58,610 nt of DNA from an uncultured Methanobrevibacter sp. (GTDB lineage: Archaea > Methanobacteriota > Methanobacteria > Methanobacteriales > Methanobacteriaceae), in assembly GCF_902764455.1 (NCBI RefSeq), contig NZ_CACWVY010000009.1:1-58610 (forward strand), given 5' to 3'. The notes under the pieces were generated by a model that did not search any database, was not told the DNA's origin, and saw only the letters and a list, made by a program, of their open reading frames with translations. A program made the translations under genes and the position numbers. This document shows positions 17,044 to 26,367 of the stretch, piece by piece; position 1 is the stretch's first letter; each line of letters starts with the position of its first letter.

Positions 17044-18438
17044 ATGATAATAATGTACAGTTTTATTACATGCGTATTGATTTTGATTGCATCATATTTT
17101 ATTTATGGAAAAGTTATTGAAAAAGTAGCCGGCGTAGATGAAACCCGCGAAACCCCAGTCCATAGATTACAGGACGGAGTGGACTATATGCCTATGTCCA
17201 GAGCAAAGAATTTTTTAGTTCATTTTTTAAATATTGCAGGTTTAGGACCTATTTTTGGAGCAATACAAGGTGCTTTATTTGGTCCTGCAGCATTCCTATG
17301 GATTACATTCGGTACAATTTTCATTGGAGGAGTTCATGATTTCTTCTCAGGATACATGTCCCTTAGAAATGACGGTTTAACCATGCCAAAGATTGTTTCA
17401 AAATATTTGGGAAACCGAATTGAAAAATATGTTGCAGTCCTCATAATTCTCACAGGAATTCTTGTTTCAGCTACTTTTGCAAAAGGAGCTGCAGATTTAA
17501 TCAGCAACTTGACCAGTATCCCCGTACTTATTTGCATAACAATAATATTTCTTTATTTCATTATTGCCACCATATTTCCAATTGATAAAATTATTGGAAA
17601 AATATATCCTATTTTTGGAGCGTTTTTATTGATTATGGCATTGATAATGATTGTAGGAGTATTCATAAATCCTGCATACACTATCCCCGAATTTACAACA
17701 AGCGGATTGTACTTAACTGACAAAAACATTTTCCCATATCTGTTTGTCACTATTGCCTGTGGTGCTATTTCAGGTTTTCATGCATCCCAATCTCCGATTG
17801 TTGCAAGATGTATGGAAAATGAGAATGACGCTAGACCTGTATTTTTTGGAGCTATGGTTTTAGAGGGAATTGTTGCTCTTATTTGGGCAGCTGTTGCAAT
17901 GGCATTTTTCCACAGTCAGCCTCAACTTGCCGCAATTTATAATGCATCACCTGCAGTGGCAGTTAATAGAATGGCAACAGTTTTGGTCGGACCTGTCGGT
18001 TTATTACTAACAATCATTGGAGTTGTTGTCTGCCCTATTACAACTGGAGACACAGCACTTAGAAGTTCAAGAATAACCATTGCAGATCAACTTCATCTTA
18101 ACCATGAAAAAATAATTTCAAGACTTGAAGTAGGAATTCCTCTGTTTTTAATATCCTTTGGATTGACTTTTATTGATTTCAGTTTAATCTGGAGATATTT
18201 CGCATGGTCCCAATTGATAGTAGCTACAATAGTGCTATATGCTGCGAGCGTATATCTAATTAAAAAAGAAAAGCAATACATTATTGCATTAGCACCGGCG
18301 ATAGTATGTACTTTAATTGCATTTGCATATATCCTTCAAGCACCAGAAGGATTAAGACTGCCTTCAATGATATCAAATATAATTTCAATTATTGCAACAG
18401 CCATTATAACAGCAATATTTCTTAAAAAATACAAATAG
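17044..18438 (+). CDS. cstA: CstA-family carbon starvation/peptide transporter
   Basis: A membrane protein of 464 residues with about 13 hydrophobic helices. It carries the CstA core signatures ETPVHRLQDGVDYMP, FLNIAGLGPIFGAIQGA, FFSGYMSLRNDG and GFHASQSPIVARC. In bacteria the family takes up peptides or pyruvate under starvation, and the substrate in a methanogen is unknown. This is the short CstA form common in anaerobes, against about 700 residues in E. coli. No ribosome site is visible, and the start could be ATG 17044 or ATG 17053. Confidence 0.9.
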   Translation: MIIMYSFITCVLILIASYFIYGKVIEKVAGVDETRETPVHRLQDGVDYMPMSRAKNFLVHFLNIAGLGPIFGAIQGALFGPAAFLWITFGTIFIGGVHDFFSGYMSLRNDGLTMPKIVSKYLGNRIEKYVAVLIILTGILVSATFAKGAADLISNLTSIPVLICITIIFLYFIIATIFPIDKIIGKIYPIFGAFLLIMALIMIVGVFINPAYTIPEFTTSGLYLTDKNIFPYLFVTIACGAISGFHASQSPIVARCMENENDARPVFFGAMVLEGIVALIWAAVAMAFFHSQPQLAAIYNASPAVAVNRMATVLVGPVGLLLTIIGVVVCPITTGDTALRSSRITIADQLHLNHEKIISRLEVGIPLFLISFGLTFIDFSLIWRYFAWSQLIVATIVLYAASVYLIKKEKQYIIALAPAIVCTLIAFAYILQAPEGLRLPSMISNIISIIATAIITAIFLKKYK

Positions 18439-18533
18439 CAAATTAATAGAAAATAGCTATTAAAATCTTAAAACTAAACTAATAATTATTTAATTATCTT
18501 AATTCATAGATAATTTTCTAAAAGGTGATATAA

Positions 18534-19166
18534 ATGACTAAAAAAATAATAGCAGTTAACGCAGGCCCTAGAAAAGGATGGAATACTGACACATTAATTG
18601 ATGAAGCAATAAGCGGTGCAGAATCTGCCGGAGCAGAAGTGGAAAAATTCAATCTCTACCGTTTAGAAAAATACACAGGTTGCATTTCTTGCTTTGGATG
18701 TAAAAAAGAAAAATTTAAAGGACATTGCATACGCCGTGACGGATTAAAAGAAGTATTAGATGCAATTCGTGAAGCAGATGGATTAATTATAGGCTCTCCA
18801 AATTATTTAAGCGAACTAACCGCATCTTTTAGGGCACTTTATGAAAGATTGGTCTTTCAGAATTTAACATACAATGAGGAAGTTCCTTGCTGTAATGAAA
18901 ATCCAATTCCAACCTTGCTCATCATGACCAGTAATGCCCCAGATGATTTTTATGAAACCTTGATTCAAAATTATAAAAATGTATTTGACTCTTTTGTAGG
19001 GCCAACAGAAGTTTTTGTTAGCGGTGAAACACTCCAGCTTAAAGATTACAGCAAAACTGACTGGCCATGGTTTTTCAATGCTGAAGAAAGATATGAAAGA
19101 CACGAAACTATTTTTCCAAAAGAAAGAAAGATTGCTTTTGATAAAGGAAAAAAATTAGTATTGTAA
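18534..19166 (+). CDS. Flavodoxin-fold NAD(P)H oxidoreductase
   Basis: A 210-residue FMN-reductase-like protein. The phosphate loop NAGPRKGWNTDTL is followed by CISCFGCKKEKFKGHC, a cysteine-rich insert of the iron-sulfur flavoprotein group, and then by IIGSPNYLSELTA. It resembles the protein at 14913 in layout, but the sequences differ clearly, so they are not recent copies. AAGGTGAT four bases before the ATG supports the start. It stands alone between cstA and the ACR3-like gene. The electron donor and acceptor cannot be told from the sequence. Confidence 0.85.
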   Translation: MTKKIIAVNAGPRKGWNTDTLIDEAISGAESAGAEVEKFNLYRLEKYTGCISCFGCKKEKFKGHCIRRDGLKEVLDAIREADGLIIGSPNYLSELTASFRALYERLVFQNLTYNEEVPCCNENPIPTLLIMTSNAPDDFYETLIQNYKNVFDSFVGPTEVFVSGETLQLKDYSKTDWPWFFNAEERYERHETIFPKERKIAFDKGKKLVL

Positions 19167-19441
19167 TACAAAAAACAGGTATTGGTTAATTTCACACTAA
19201 ATGAAATTGCTGTTCTGATCAACATTAACGACAAGCATTAGTTAGTAGAAACTTGTTTTTTTAAAAATGGTTGATATATATGCCGAGTTAAAAATTAAAT
19301 TGATTTTGAAAAGCATTACCGTTAATGAAAATTGCAAATCATTAAATTATAAGTAATTACAATAGATTCAATTTAATTAATGACTTCATTGATTATTCAT
19401 ATAGTGCATTATGTCTAAAAAATAGAAAGAAAAATAGGAAA

Positions 19442-20395
19442 CTAGTTGAAAAATAAATCGGAATCCTTAATCATTAAACAGAATCTGGAAACAATATACA
19501 ATACAGGCAATTCTATCAATGGACCAATTACCAGTGCTATCGAAATTAGTTCATGACCCGGAAATGAATTTATTGCAATAGCAAGTGCCAATGGAGAGTT
19601 ACGTGCTAATGTAGTCATTGTTAAGCTTGCATATTCTGAATATGTGAAATTAATCCTTTCAGACAATAACAAATCAATAGCTGTATTTACAATGAAAAAT
19701 ATAATCAGAGGAACAAACAGAACAACAATAGAGTTTAAATTTTCAAACAATAATTCACCCTGACTTGCAAAAATGCAAAATACCGCAAGAGATAAGAACC
19801 ATATCTGTAAACTACCCATTATTTCAGCTGCTTTTTCTTTTAGATTATTGTTCAATATGAATTTTGTAATTTGTGCCGCAACAAATGGGATTACAATAAC
19901 TATAATAAGAGAATAGGCCAATTGTGAATAATCTAGTGAATTTGCAGTTGAAAAAAATAAAATTAAATAAAATGGAAGTAATATTATTTGCAATACAAGA
20001 TTTATCGGAAGTATTGAAAGACTTAAAGTTAAATCTCCCTTTGCTATTTTTGTAAATACCAAATACCAGTCTGTGCATGGAGTTAGTATTAACATGAAAA
20101 ATCCTATTAAAATATCAACATTTCCCCTTAAAAATAGTGATCCTATGAAATATCCAAATAAAGGTGTCCATAAAAAATTGATTATCAAACTTGTTGATGT
20201 GAATTTAATATTTTTAAAACTGTCTTTTAGCTCATTTAAGTCAACTTCAAGGAATAAACCATAAAGCATTAAGCATAAAAATATATTTATCAAATAATCA
20301 GTATTATCGGCTATAATTTGAATATTACTGAATAATAATCCAATAATGACAGCTGAAAATATTATTACGGGTTCCAGTTTTTCTATTAAATCCAT
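19442..20395 (-). CDS. ACR3/BASS-superfamily transporter
   Basis: A 317-residue protein with about ten membrane helices in the BASS/ACR3 fold. The motif LILTPCTDWYLVFTKIAKGD contains the cysteine of helix 4 that arsenite carriers of the ACR3 type use, and a long hydrophobic repeat follows. Relatives are annotated as arsenic resistance proteins or bile acid:sodium symporters. No arsenate reductase or ArsR gene is nearby. GGTGATGTT precedes the ATG. A metal-box variant lies 12 bp upstream of the start, so control by the same regulator as the ECF/ABC operon is likely. That points to a metal-related role. Confidence 0.8.
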   Translation of the reverse strand: MDLIEKLEPVIIFSAVIIGLLFSNIQIIADNTDYLINIFLCLMLYGLFLEVDLNELKDSFKNIKFTSTSLIINFLWTPLFGYFIGSLFLRGNVDILIGFFMLILTPCTDWYLVFTKIAKGDLTLSLSILPINLVLQIILLPFYLILFFSTANSLDYSQLAYSLIIVIVIPFVAAQITKFILNNNLKEKAAEIMGSLQIWFLSLAVFCIFASQGELLFENLNSIVVLFVPLIIFFIVNTAIDLLLSERINFTYSEYASLTMTTLARNSPLALAIAINSFPGHELISIALVIGPLIELPVLYIVSRFCLMIKDSDLFFN

Positions 20396-20406
20396 AACAT
20401 CACCAA

Positions 20407-20422
20407 TTTAGGCATGACTAAA
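20407..20422 (-). promoter_or_regulatory. Metal-box variant before the ACR3-like gene
   Basis: TTTAGTCATGCCTAAA on the minus strand. One arm is perfect and the other has one change relative to TTTAGG-N4-CCTAAA. It sits between a TATA-like stretch (AAATATATATTATTAAA) and the GGTGAT ribosome site, the same placement as the box at 12704. Confidence 0.55.
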
Positions 20423-20507
20423 TTTTGTATTTAATAATATATATTTTTATTTAAACTTAAAAAAAATTGGAAATATTTAATATTAATTTATAAACAAACA
20501 TTAATTT

Positions 20508-21968
20508 ATGAGTGAACAGGCCCAATGGGATTCAACACTGACATTTATTTTTGCAATGATTGGAGTTGCAATAGGTCTTGGAAATATATGGAGATTCAGT
20601 TATATAGTATACTCCAATGGAGGAGGAGCATTTTTCGTTCCTTACGTTGTTGCAATATTTCTTATGGGAATTCCATTTCTGATATTGGAATACGGCATCG
20701 GATTTTCATTTAAAAAATCATTTAGTGAGATTTTTAAATCGATTAATCCTAAATTTGAATATATAGCCTGGATTCTTATTTTCTCAATATCCATTGTGTT
20801 AATATATTATATGGTCATAATTAGCTGGGATTTATTCTATCTTGTTAAAAGTTTTACTTTTAGCTGGGGAAGCGATACTGCAGCATATTTTGTTCAAAAT
20901 GTTGGGGGAAGCGAAAATCTCTCAAAAATTGGCGAATTCTTCATTCCAATAGCCGGTGGAGTGATAGCTTCATGGATTATTTTATGGTTTATCTCCCACA
21001 GGTCAATTGATAAAGGAATAGGACTTGCTTCAAAGATTTTAATACCTGCCGTATTTATCATAATGGCAATCATTGTTATTTTTGCATTAACACTGCCTGG
21101 AGCAAGTATTGGAATAAATGCTCTAATTAATCCCAATTGGAATCTTTTATGGGACATTAACATATGGATTGTTGCTTTTTCACAAATAGTTTTCTCTCTG
21201 GGAATAGGTGAAGCTTTAGCACTAACATATGCATCATACTTATCAGACAATAAAGGTTTAACCGATAATGTATTCCTTGTTGTTGCATCAAACTCCAGTT
21301 TTGAAATATTTACTGCATTTGGAGTATTTTCAATCCTAGGTTATATGTCTGCAACATCCGGAACACCAATGGTTCAATTAGTTAGTGAAGGAACAGGATT
21401 AATATTTGTAGTATTTCCAAAAATATTTAGTTTAATGGGATTTGCAGGACGCATTCTAGCACCTTTATTCTTTTTAGCAGTATTATTTGCAGGAATAAGC
21501 TCAGCATTTGCATTTTTTGAACCTATAATAGCTTCAATTTCATCAAAATCCAATATGAGCCGTAAAAAACTAGTAACCATTCTAAGTATTATCGGATGTT
21601 TATGTTCACTGATTTTCACATGCGGAATAAGCAGTTATCTTGTCGGAATTGTGGACGGATTTGTCAACAAATTCGGAATATTGCTTTTAATCGCAATCCA
21701 ATGTGTAATATTTGGATGGTATTATGGTGCTGAAAAAGTAATTCCGGCATTAAATGAAAAATCAAGAATAAAAGTCGGTTTTATCTGGACAACAACCATC
21801 AAATACATTCTCCCAATATTTCTGGTAATTATCTGGTTAATTGGAATAATTGACCTGTTCATGAATGCAAATCAATTTGAATTAATTGTCGATATGACAA
21901 TTATTATACTAGTTTTAGTATTATCCGCAATATTTTATAGGAAAAAATCATCGGAAAATACAATATAA
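20508..21968 (+). CDS. Neurotransmitter:sodium symporter (NSS/SNF) family transporter
   Basis: A 486-residue sodium-coupled transporter of the LeuT fold with about 11-12 helices. Helix 1 carries the hallmark GVAIGLGNIWRFSY and YSNGGGAFFVPY, with the unwound glycine-rich substrate and sodium site. Bacterial and archaeal members import amino acids. Its helix 6 region (AFSQIVFSLGIGEALALTYASY) is also typical. The ATG lies about 30 bp after a TATA-like ATTTATAAAC and has no ribosome site, so it is probably leaderless. It is transcribed away from the ACR3-like gene. Confidence 0.93.
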   Translation: MSEQAQWDSTLTFIFAMIGVAIGLGNIWRFSYIVYSNGGGAFFVPYVVAIFLMGIPFLILEYGIGFSFKKSFSEIFKSINPKFEYIAWILIFSISIVLIYYMVIISWDLFYLVKSFTFSWGSDTAAYFVQNVGGSENLSKIGEFFIPIAGGVIASWIILWFISHRSIDKGIGLASKILIPAVFIIMAIIVIFALTLPGASIGINALINPNWNLLWDINIWIVAFSQIVFSLGIGEALALTYASYLSDNKGLTDNVFLVVASNSSFEIFTAFGVFSILGYMSATSGTPMVQLVSEGTGLIFVVFPKIFSLMGFAGRILAPLFFLAVLFAGISSAFAFFEPIIASISSKSNMSRKKLVTILSIIGCLCSLIFTCGISSYLVGIVDGFVNKFGILLLIAIQCVIFGWYYGAEKVIPALNEKSRIKVGFIWTTTIKYILPIFLVIIWLIGIIDLFMNANQFELIVDMTIIILVLVLSAIFYRKKSSENTI

Positions 21969-22436
21969 TCAATTAATCTAATTTATACAACCCCGACAAA
22001 CTTATCAAAATTTTTAACATGCTGATAGCTAATGTAATAAATACTATACAAAAAACAAATTTTAAAAATAATTACTCTAAAAAAAGACAATACTTAAACG
22101 ACAACACTGGAAAATTTAATATTCATGCTACATTTAATTATAATCAGTTCATAATTTCAATAATATTATTAAATAGTATATTAATAAATATATTATAGGG
22201 CAATAAATTTTCCAAAATTATTCATATGAACTAAATATAATATAATCAAAGTTTACTTTATGAACATGATGAATTCATAAAAAAACATCATAGACACTAC
22301 AAAAAATCTCATGCCCGATTATTCGGGATTTGTGGAAAAGTCAATTGCATTTATTAATATTTCCAAAGGAATCAGATTAATAGATAAATTTTTTGAAAAT
22401 TTGGAGATTTATAAAAAAAATAGAATAGGTTAAAAT
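21969..22436. other. Intergenic spacer with one small hairpin
   Basis: About 470 bp of AT-rich DNA. The only distinct element is CCCGA/TCGGG at 22314-22318/22323-22327 with a TTAT loop. No coding remnant or tRNA was seen. The promoter of the gene at 22437 must lie here. Confidence 0.4.
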
Positions 22437-24422
22437 ATGAGAGATATTGACGAGCTTAAAAAAACACCAGGACTATCGCTTAAAAGGTATTTGATACTAT
22501 TCATTGCAAATTTAATAGGATTGTATTTGATTAACTTTGGATTGGATTTTAAATTAACCAACTTGAATAATGTTATCATATTCATATTCTTCATTTCTAT
22601 TATTAATGCGATATTATGGCCACTTCTAACAAAGTTATTAATGCCCTTTTTTGTTTGGACTTTCGGAATAGCAGCTCTCGCTTTAAATGGAGGGCTAATT
22701 GCATTTTTCGGACCATATTTCGGTTTACACATAGAGGGAATATGGATAATTTTAACACCATTAATAATATCATTAATTTCCATTATTCTATCAACCATAT
22801 TTGCAATTAAGGATGATGAATATTATCAATCTGTTTTAAGGGAAGCACAAAGGAAAAGAAAAGGAGATATTAAAGATTATCCCGGACTTATAATCGTGGA
22901 AATCGACGGGCTTGCATATGACGTTTTATGTGAAGCTATCAAAAAGGGTTATATGCCAACCGTCAAGTCAATGCTGGATAATAAAACCCATACCCTTAAA
23001 AAATGGGAAACAGATTTGTCTTCACAGACAGGAGCCAGTCAGGCAGGAATCCTGCATGGAAATAATGAAGATATCACAGCTTTTAGATGGGTTGAAAAAG
23101 AAAATGACAATCAAATAATGCAATGTTCAGGAGTTACAAAAGTCAAAATACTTGAAGAAAGAATATCTGATGGAAATGGATTGCTTGTTGAAAATGGAGC
23201 GAGCAGATCCAATCTATTTTCAGGGGATACAGACAATGTAATCTTCACTTTCAGTAAAATAACAGATATGAAAAAACTATATAACAACGCATGGTATTCC
23301 ATTTTTTCAAATCCCAACAATTTCGCACGTATAGTCGTGTTGCTCATTGAAGATATGATTCATGAAATATATTCCCAATTGAAACACAAAATATTAAACA
23401 TCAGACCAAGAATTTCACGAGGAATCGCATATATTCCAACAAGAGCCGGAACAAATGTATTCATGAGAGAAATCAACACCGAAACATTAATTGGGGACAT
23501 GATGATTGGAGATATAGATGTTGCATATTCCACATATCTGGGTTATGATGAAATTGCACACCATTCCGGAGTTAGAGATGAAGATGCATGGTTTGCCCTT
23601 AAAGGAATGGATAAACAGATAAAACGTTTGTTTAATGGAAACAAATATTCTCCAAGAGAATATCAATTCGTAATTCAATCAGATCATGGTCAGACTAATG
23701 GTGCAACATTCAAACAGAGATACGGACAATCATTTGAAGACTTTATCAAATCGCTGATTCCTCAAGACATTAACATGTATGCGGAAATGTCTTCAAACGA
23801 AGACCATTTTGCGGAGGTATACATTCCATTTTCAGATAAAATCAAATACTTTAAAAACAAAAGAAAAGCGTATAAAGAACAAAAGTTATTAGAATCTGAA
23901 ATCGTTGTTCTTGCCTCTGGAAATCTGGCTATGATTTATCTAACCCAATGGGGCCACAGACTAACATATGAAGAAATCAACGAAAAGTTTCCAGATATGA
24001 TTAATAAAATCATAGATAATGAATACATAGGATTTGTTTTAGTCCGTTCATCACAAAAAGGAGACATGGCAATAGGTAAAAACGGAACATACTACCTGGA
24101 TACTGATGAAATTGAAGGAGAAAATCCACTCAAAGGATTTGGAAACAATATTGTTCAACATTTAAAAAGAAACAGTTCATTTAAATACACACCTGACATT
24201 TTGGTCAACAGCTTTTATGATGCTGAAAATGATGAGGTTTGTGCCTTTGAAGAGCTGGTTGGAAGCCATGGAGGAGTTGGAGGAAGCCAATCCGAACCAT
24301 TTATTTTATATCCTTCAGAATGGAATCTTCCCGATGAAGAAATTGTAGGTGCTGAAAACATCTACAGAATACTGAAAACAAATTTAGGCAATATTAAAAA
24401 AAGTGGTGAAACTGATAAGTGA
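22437..24422 (+). CDS. Fusion: YvlD/holin-like membrane domain plus alkaline-phosphatase-fold phosphodiesterase
   Basis: A 661-residue two-part protein. Residues 1-125 contain about four membrane helices of the phage-holin-4/YvlD type (IINAILWPLLTKLLMP, then GLHIEGIWIILTPLIISL). From about 150 an alkaline phosphatase superfamily domain begins (LIIVEIDGLAYDVLCEAI). It has TGASQAGILHGN in the nucleophile region, DEIAHHSG and IQSDHGQTNG as metal ligands, and SHGGVGG near the end. It may cleave phosphodiesters of lipid- or sugar-linked substrates at the membrane face. Bacteria have similar holin-phosphatase fusions. It stands alone, and the substrate is unknown. Confidence 0.85.
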   Translation: MRDIDELKKTPGLSLKRYLILFIANLIGLYLINFGLDFKLTNLNNVIIFIFFISIINAILWPLLTKLLMPFFVWTFGIAALALNGGLIAFFGPYFGLHIEGIWIILTPLIISLISIILSTIFAIKDDEYYQSVLREAQRKRKGDIKDYPGLIIVEIDGLAYDVLCEAIKKGYMPTVKSMLDNKTHTLKKWETDLSSQTGASQAGILHGNNEDITAFRWVEKENDNQIMQCSGVTKVKILEERISDGNGLLVENGASRSNLFSGDTDNVIFTFSKITDMKKLYNNAWYSIFSNPNNFARIVVLLIEDMIHEIYSQLKHKILNIRPRISRGIAYIPTRAGTNVFMREINTETLIGDMMIGDIDVAYSTYLGYDEIAHHSGVRDEDAWFALKGMDKQIKRLFNGNKYSPREYQFVIQSDHGQTNGATFKQRYGQSFEDFIKSLIPQDINMYAEMSSNEDHFAEVYIPFSDKIKYFKNKRKAYKEQKLLESEIVVLASGNLAMIYLTQWGHRLTYEEINEKFPDMINKIIDNEYIGFVLVRSSQKGDMAIGKNGTYYLDTDEIEGENPLKGFGNNIVQHLKRNSSFKYTPDILVNSFYDAENDEVCAFEELVGSHGGVGGSQSEPFILYPSEWNLPDEEIVGAENIYRILKTNLGNIKKSGETDK

Positions 24423-24753
24423 TTTATCTTGTTCATGATTATGGACTTATTACATATCATGTTTTACACTTTATTATTATTTTTTTAATTCAATTATTGT
24501 AAATATTATTATAACCCACATAAAAGTTTTTTTTAAATCTAATTTTATGAATATCACTATAAAAGCATATACATTAACATATTATCCTAAGAATCCCCTA
24601 CTCAATTTATAAGAAGAAGTTCAAAAATGACAATAAAAATTTAAATACTGAATAAATATTGTTTTCACATTTACAGGTATAAATATTAATTTAATACTAT
24701 TTACTGAATTTTTTAAAAAAAATTTATATAATATCTTCTAGAAAAATAAAGAT
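24423..24753 (+). promoter_or_regulatory. Spacer with leaderless promoter of the DUF2142 pair
   Basis: Over 300 bp without a gene. An A-run and TTTATATA (24723-24730) lie 27 bp before ATG 24754, the standard archaeal BRE/TATA-to-start distance, and no ribosome site is present. Nothing else stands out. Confidence 0.55.
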
Positions 24754-26358
24754 ATGGAAATAACTTTGGAGAGTATTAGTCAGATTTTTATAAAATCCAA
24801 AAGGTATTGGTTAATCTATTTAATATTCATTGCTATTACCTGCTTGTCTACACTTTCAGCAAAGAACTTCGTGAAGCCAGAGTTTGTTATAACCACATTT
24901 TTAATCGTTGCAGTATTGGGTATAATCTGCATTGTTTATTATTTCATGCATGACTCTGAAAATGAACTGTATAAGGTTGCATTTGTAATCATACTTTGTT
25001 TTGGAATGATGTCTTCATTAATTGTGCCTATTGTAGATGTCAGCGATGAATTGGAGCATCTTACACGAGCAGAAATCACGTCTCAGGGAGTGATATTCCC
25101 CCATTGGGAGAGCGGTCCAAACAATCTCAACAGATTGTACAACCATACTTCTGAAGGAAAGTACAGCACCGCACTTAATAAGGATGTGGGTTTCAGGACA
25201 TCGGAAAGCCATATGTTTTTCCTAAACAACCGGGAAAATACTGTTTTTGACACGCCCGGAGATACAGACAAGATTTCCAATTCAACAATACTTGACGGAT
25301 CCGCCTTTGAGCAAAATCCGTTTTACGGATACCTTCCTCAAGCAATTGGTGTTTTTTTAGCCAAACTTTTTGATATGAATGTAATTTGGATGCTTTGGCT
25401 TGGCAGGATATTCAATTTAATTTCTTATGCATTTTTAATTTCTTTGGCTATTAAAAAGGCACCTGTGTTAAAAATTCCGCTTTTGGCCGTTGCCTGCATA
25501 CCTCTTTCGATTTATCAGGCCGCTTCAGTAAGTATAGATTCAATGGTAATCGGTTTGGGCATACTTACAATAGCATATTTCCTATATCTGTATAAGGCAA
25601 GTCCACAATCTCTTGATACCAAACATGTTGCGCTATTTTGCGGACTTTCATTGCTTTTAGGTCTTTGCAAGTTGCCTTATCTCGCATTCGTGTTTTTGAT
25701 ATTGCTGGTTCCTAAGGAGAACTTCAAAGATAAGAATATCTTAAGGTACATGCTTTTGGGCATTTTGATTGTTGCCTTTGCAGGAGTATTGTGGAGCACA
25801 TATTCCGAACCTGCTTTGATGCATTCATGGAGATCAAAACTTAATTATATGAACCCTGCATTGCAGGCAGAATATCTGATAAACAATCCACTTGCCATTT
25901 TAAACTTTTTAAGGTTGATTTTCACACAAACTTTAGGCATTACAGTAAATGGTCTGTTCAATTTCTTTGCAGCAGGCAGCGCATATCATTATTCAGACCA
26001 TTATACACTCATTACAGTATTCCTATGGATATTTCTGGCATTCACATTACTGTTCTATCCAAATAAATCCAAGTTCAATTCGAAGGCAAGATTAGGTTCG
26101 CTTCTGATACTGCTAATGGTATATGTTGGAACATGCTTTATTCAGCTTTTGACATGGGCAGATGTGGGAAATACAAATATAGGAGTCAGTACAAGGTACT
26201 TTTTACCGCTGTTTGCATTGCTTCCCATCATAGTGCCATTCAGCATAAGAAAACTGGATGAATTCAAGGAGAGTTATGATAAATATGCAATGATTTTCAT
26301 CATTGGTTTTATGGCCACTTTAATATTGGCTTTTGCAACAAAATATTATTTGATTTAG
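24754..26358 (+). CDS. DUF2142 polytopic membrane protein, copy 1
   Basis: A 534-residue membrane protein with about 12 hydrophobic segments. It belongs to the DUF2142 family, which resembles GT-C-type glycosyltransferases and sugar-polymer membrane proteins. The conserved loop VDVSDELEHLTRAE (about residue 95) has the acidic residues expected of GT-C catalytic loops, and SAFEQNPFYGYLPQAIG and MHSWRSKLNYM are further family blocks. It probably acts in surface polysaccharide or glycoprotein assembly. That is inference. The next gene starts nine bases after its stop and encodes a close paralogue. Confidence 0.78.
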   Translation: MEITLESISQIFIKSKRYWLIYLIFIAITCLSTLSAKNFVKPEFVITTFLIVAVLGIICIVYYFMHDSENELYKVAFVIILCFGMMSSLIVPIVDVSDELEHLTRAEITSQGVIFPHWESGPNNLNRLYNHTSEGKYSTALNKDVGFRTSESHMFFLNNRENTVFDTPGDTDKISNSTILDGSAFEQNPFYGYLPQAIGVFLAKLFDMNVIWMLWLGRIFNLISYAFLISLAIKKAPVLKIPLLAVACIPLSIYQAASVSIDSMVIGLGILTIAYFLYLYKASPQSLDTKHVALFCGLSLLLGLCKLPYLAFVFLILLVPKENFKDKNILRYMLLGILIVAFAGVLWSTYSEPALMHSWRSKLNYMNPALQAEYLINNPLAILNFLRLIFTQTLGITVNGLFNFFAAGSAYHYSDHYTLITVFLWIFLAFTLLFYPNKSKFNSKARLGSLLILLMVYVGTCFIQLLTWADVGNTNIGVSTRYFLPLFALLPIIVPFSIRKLDEFKESYDKYAMIFIIGFMATLILAFATKYYLI

Positions 26359-26367
26359 AGGGGAAAA

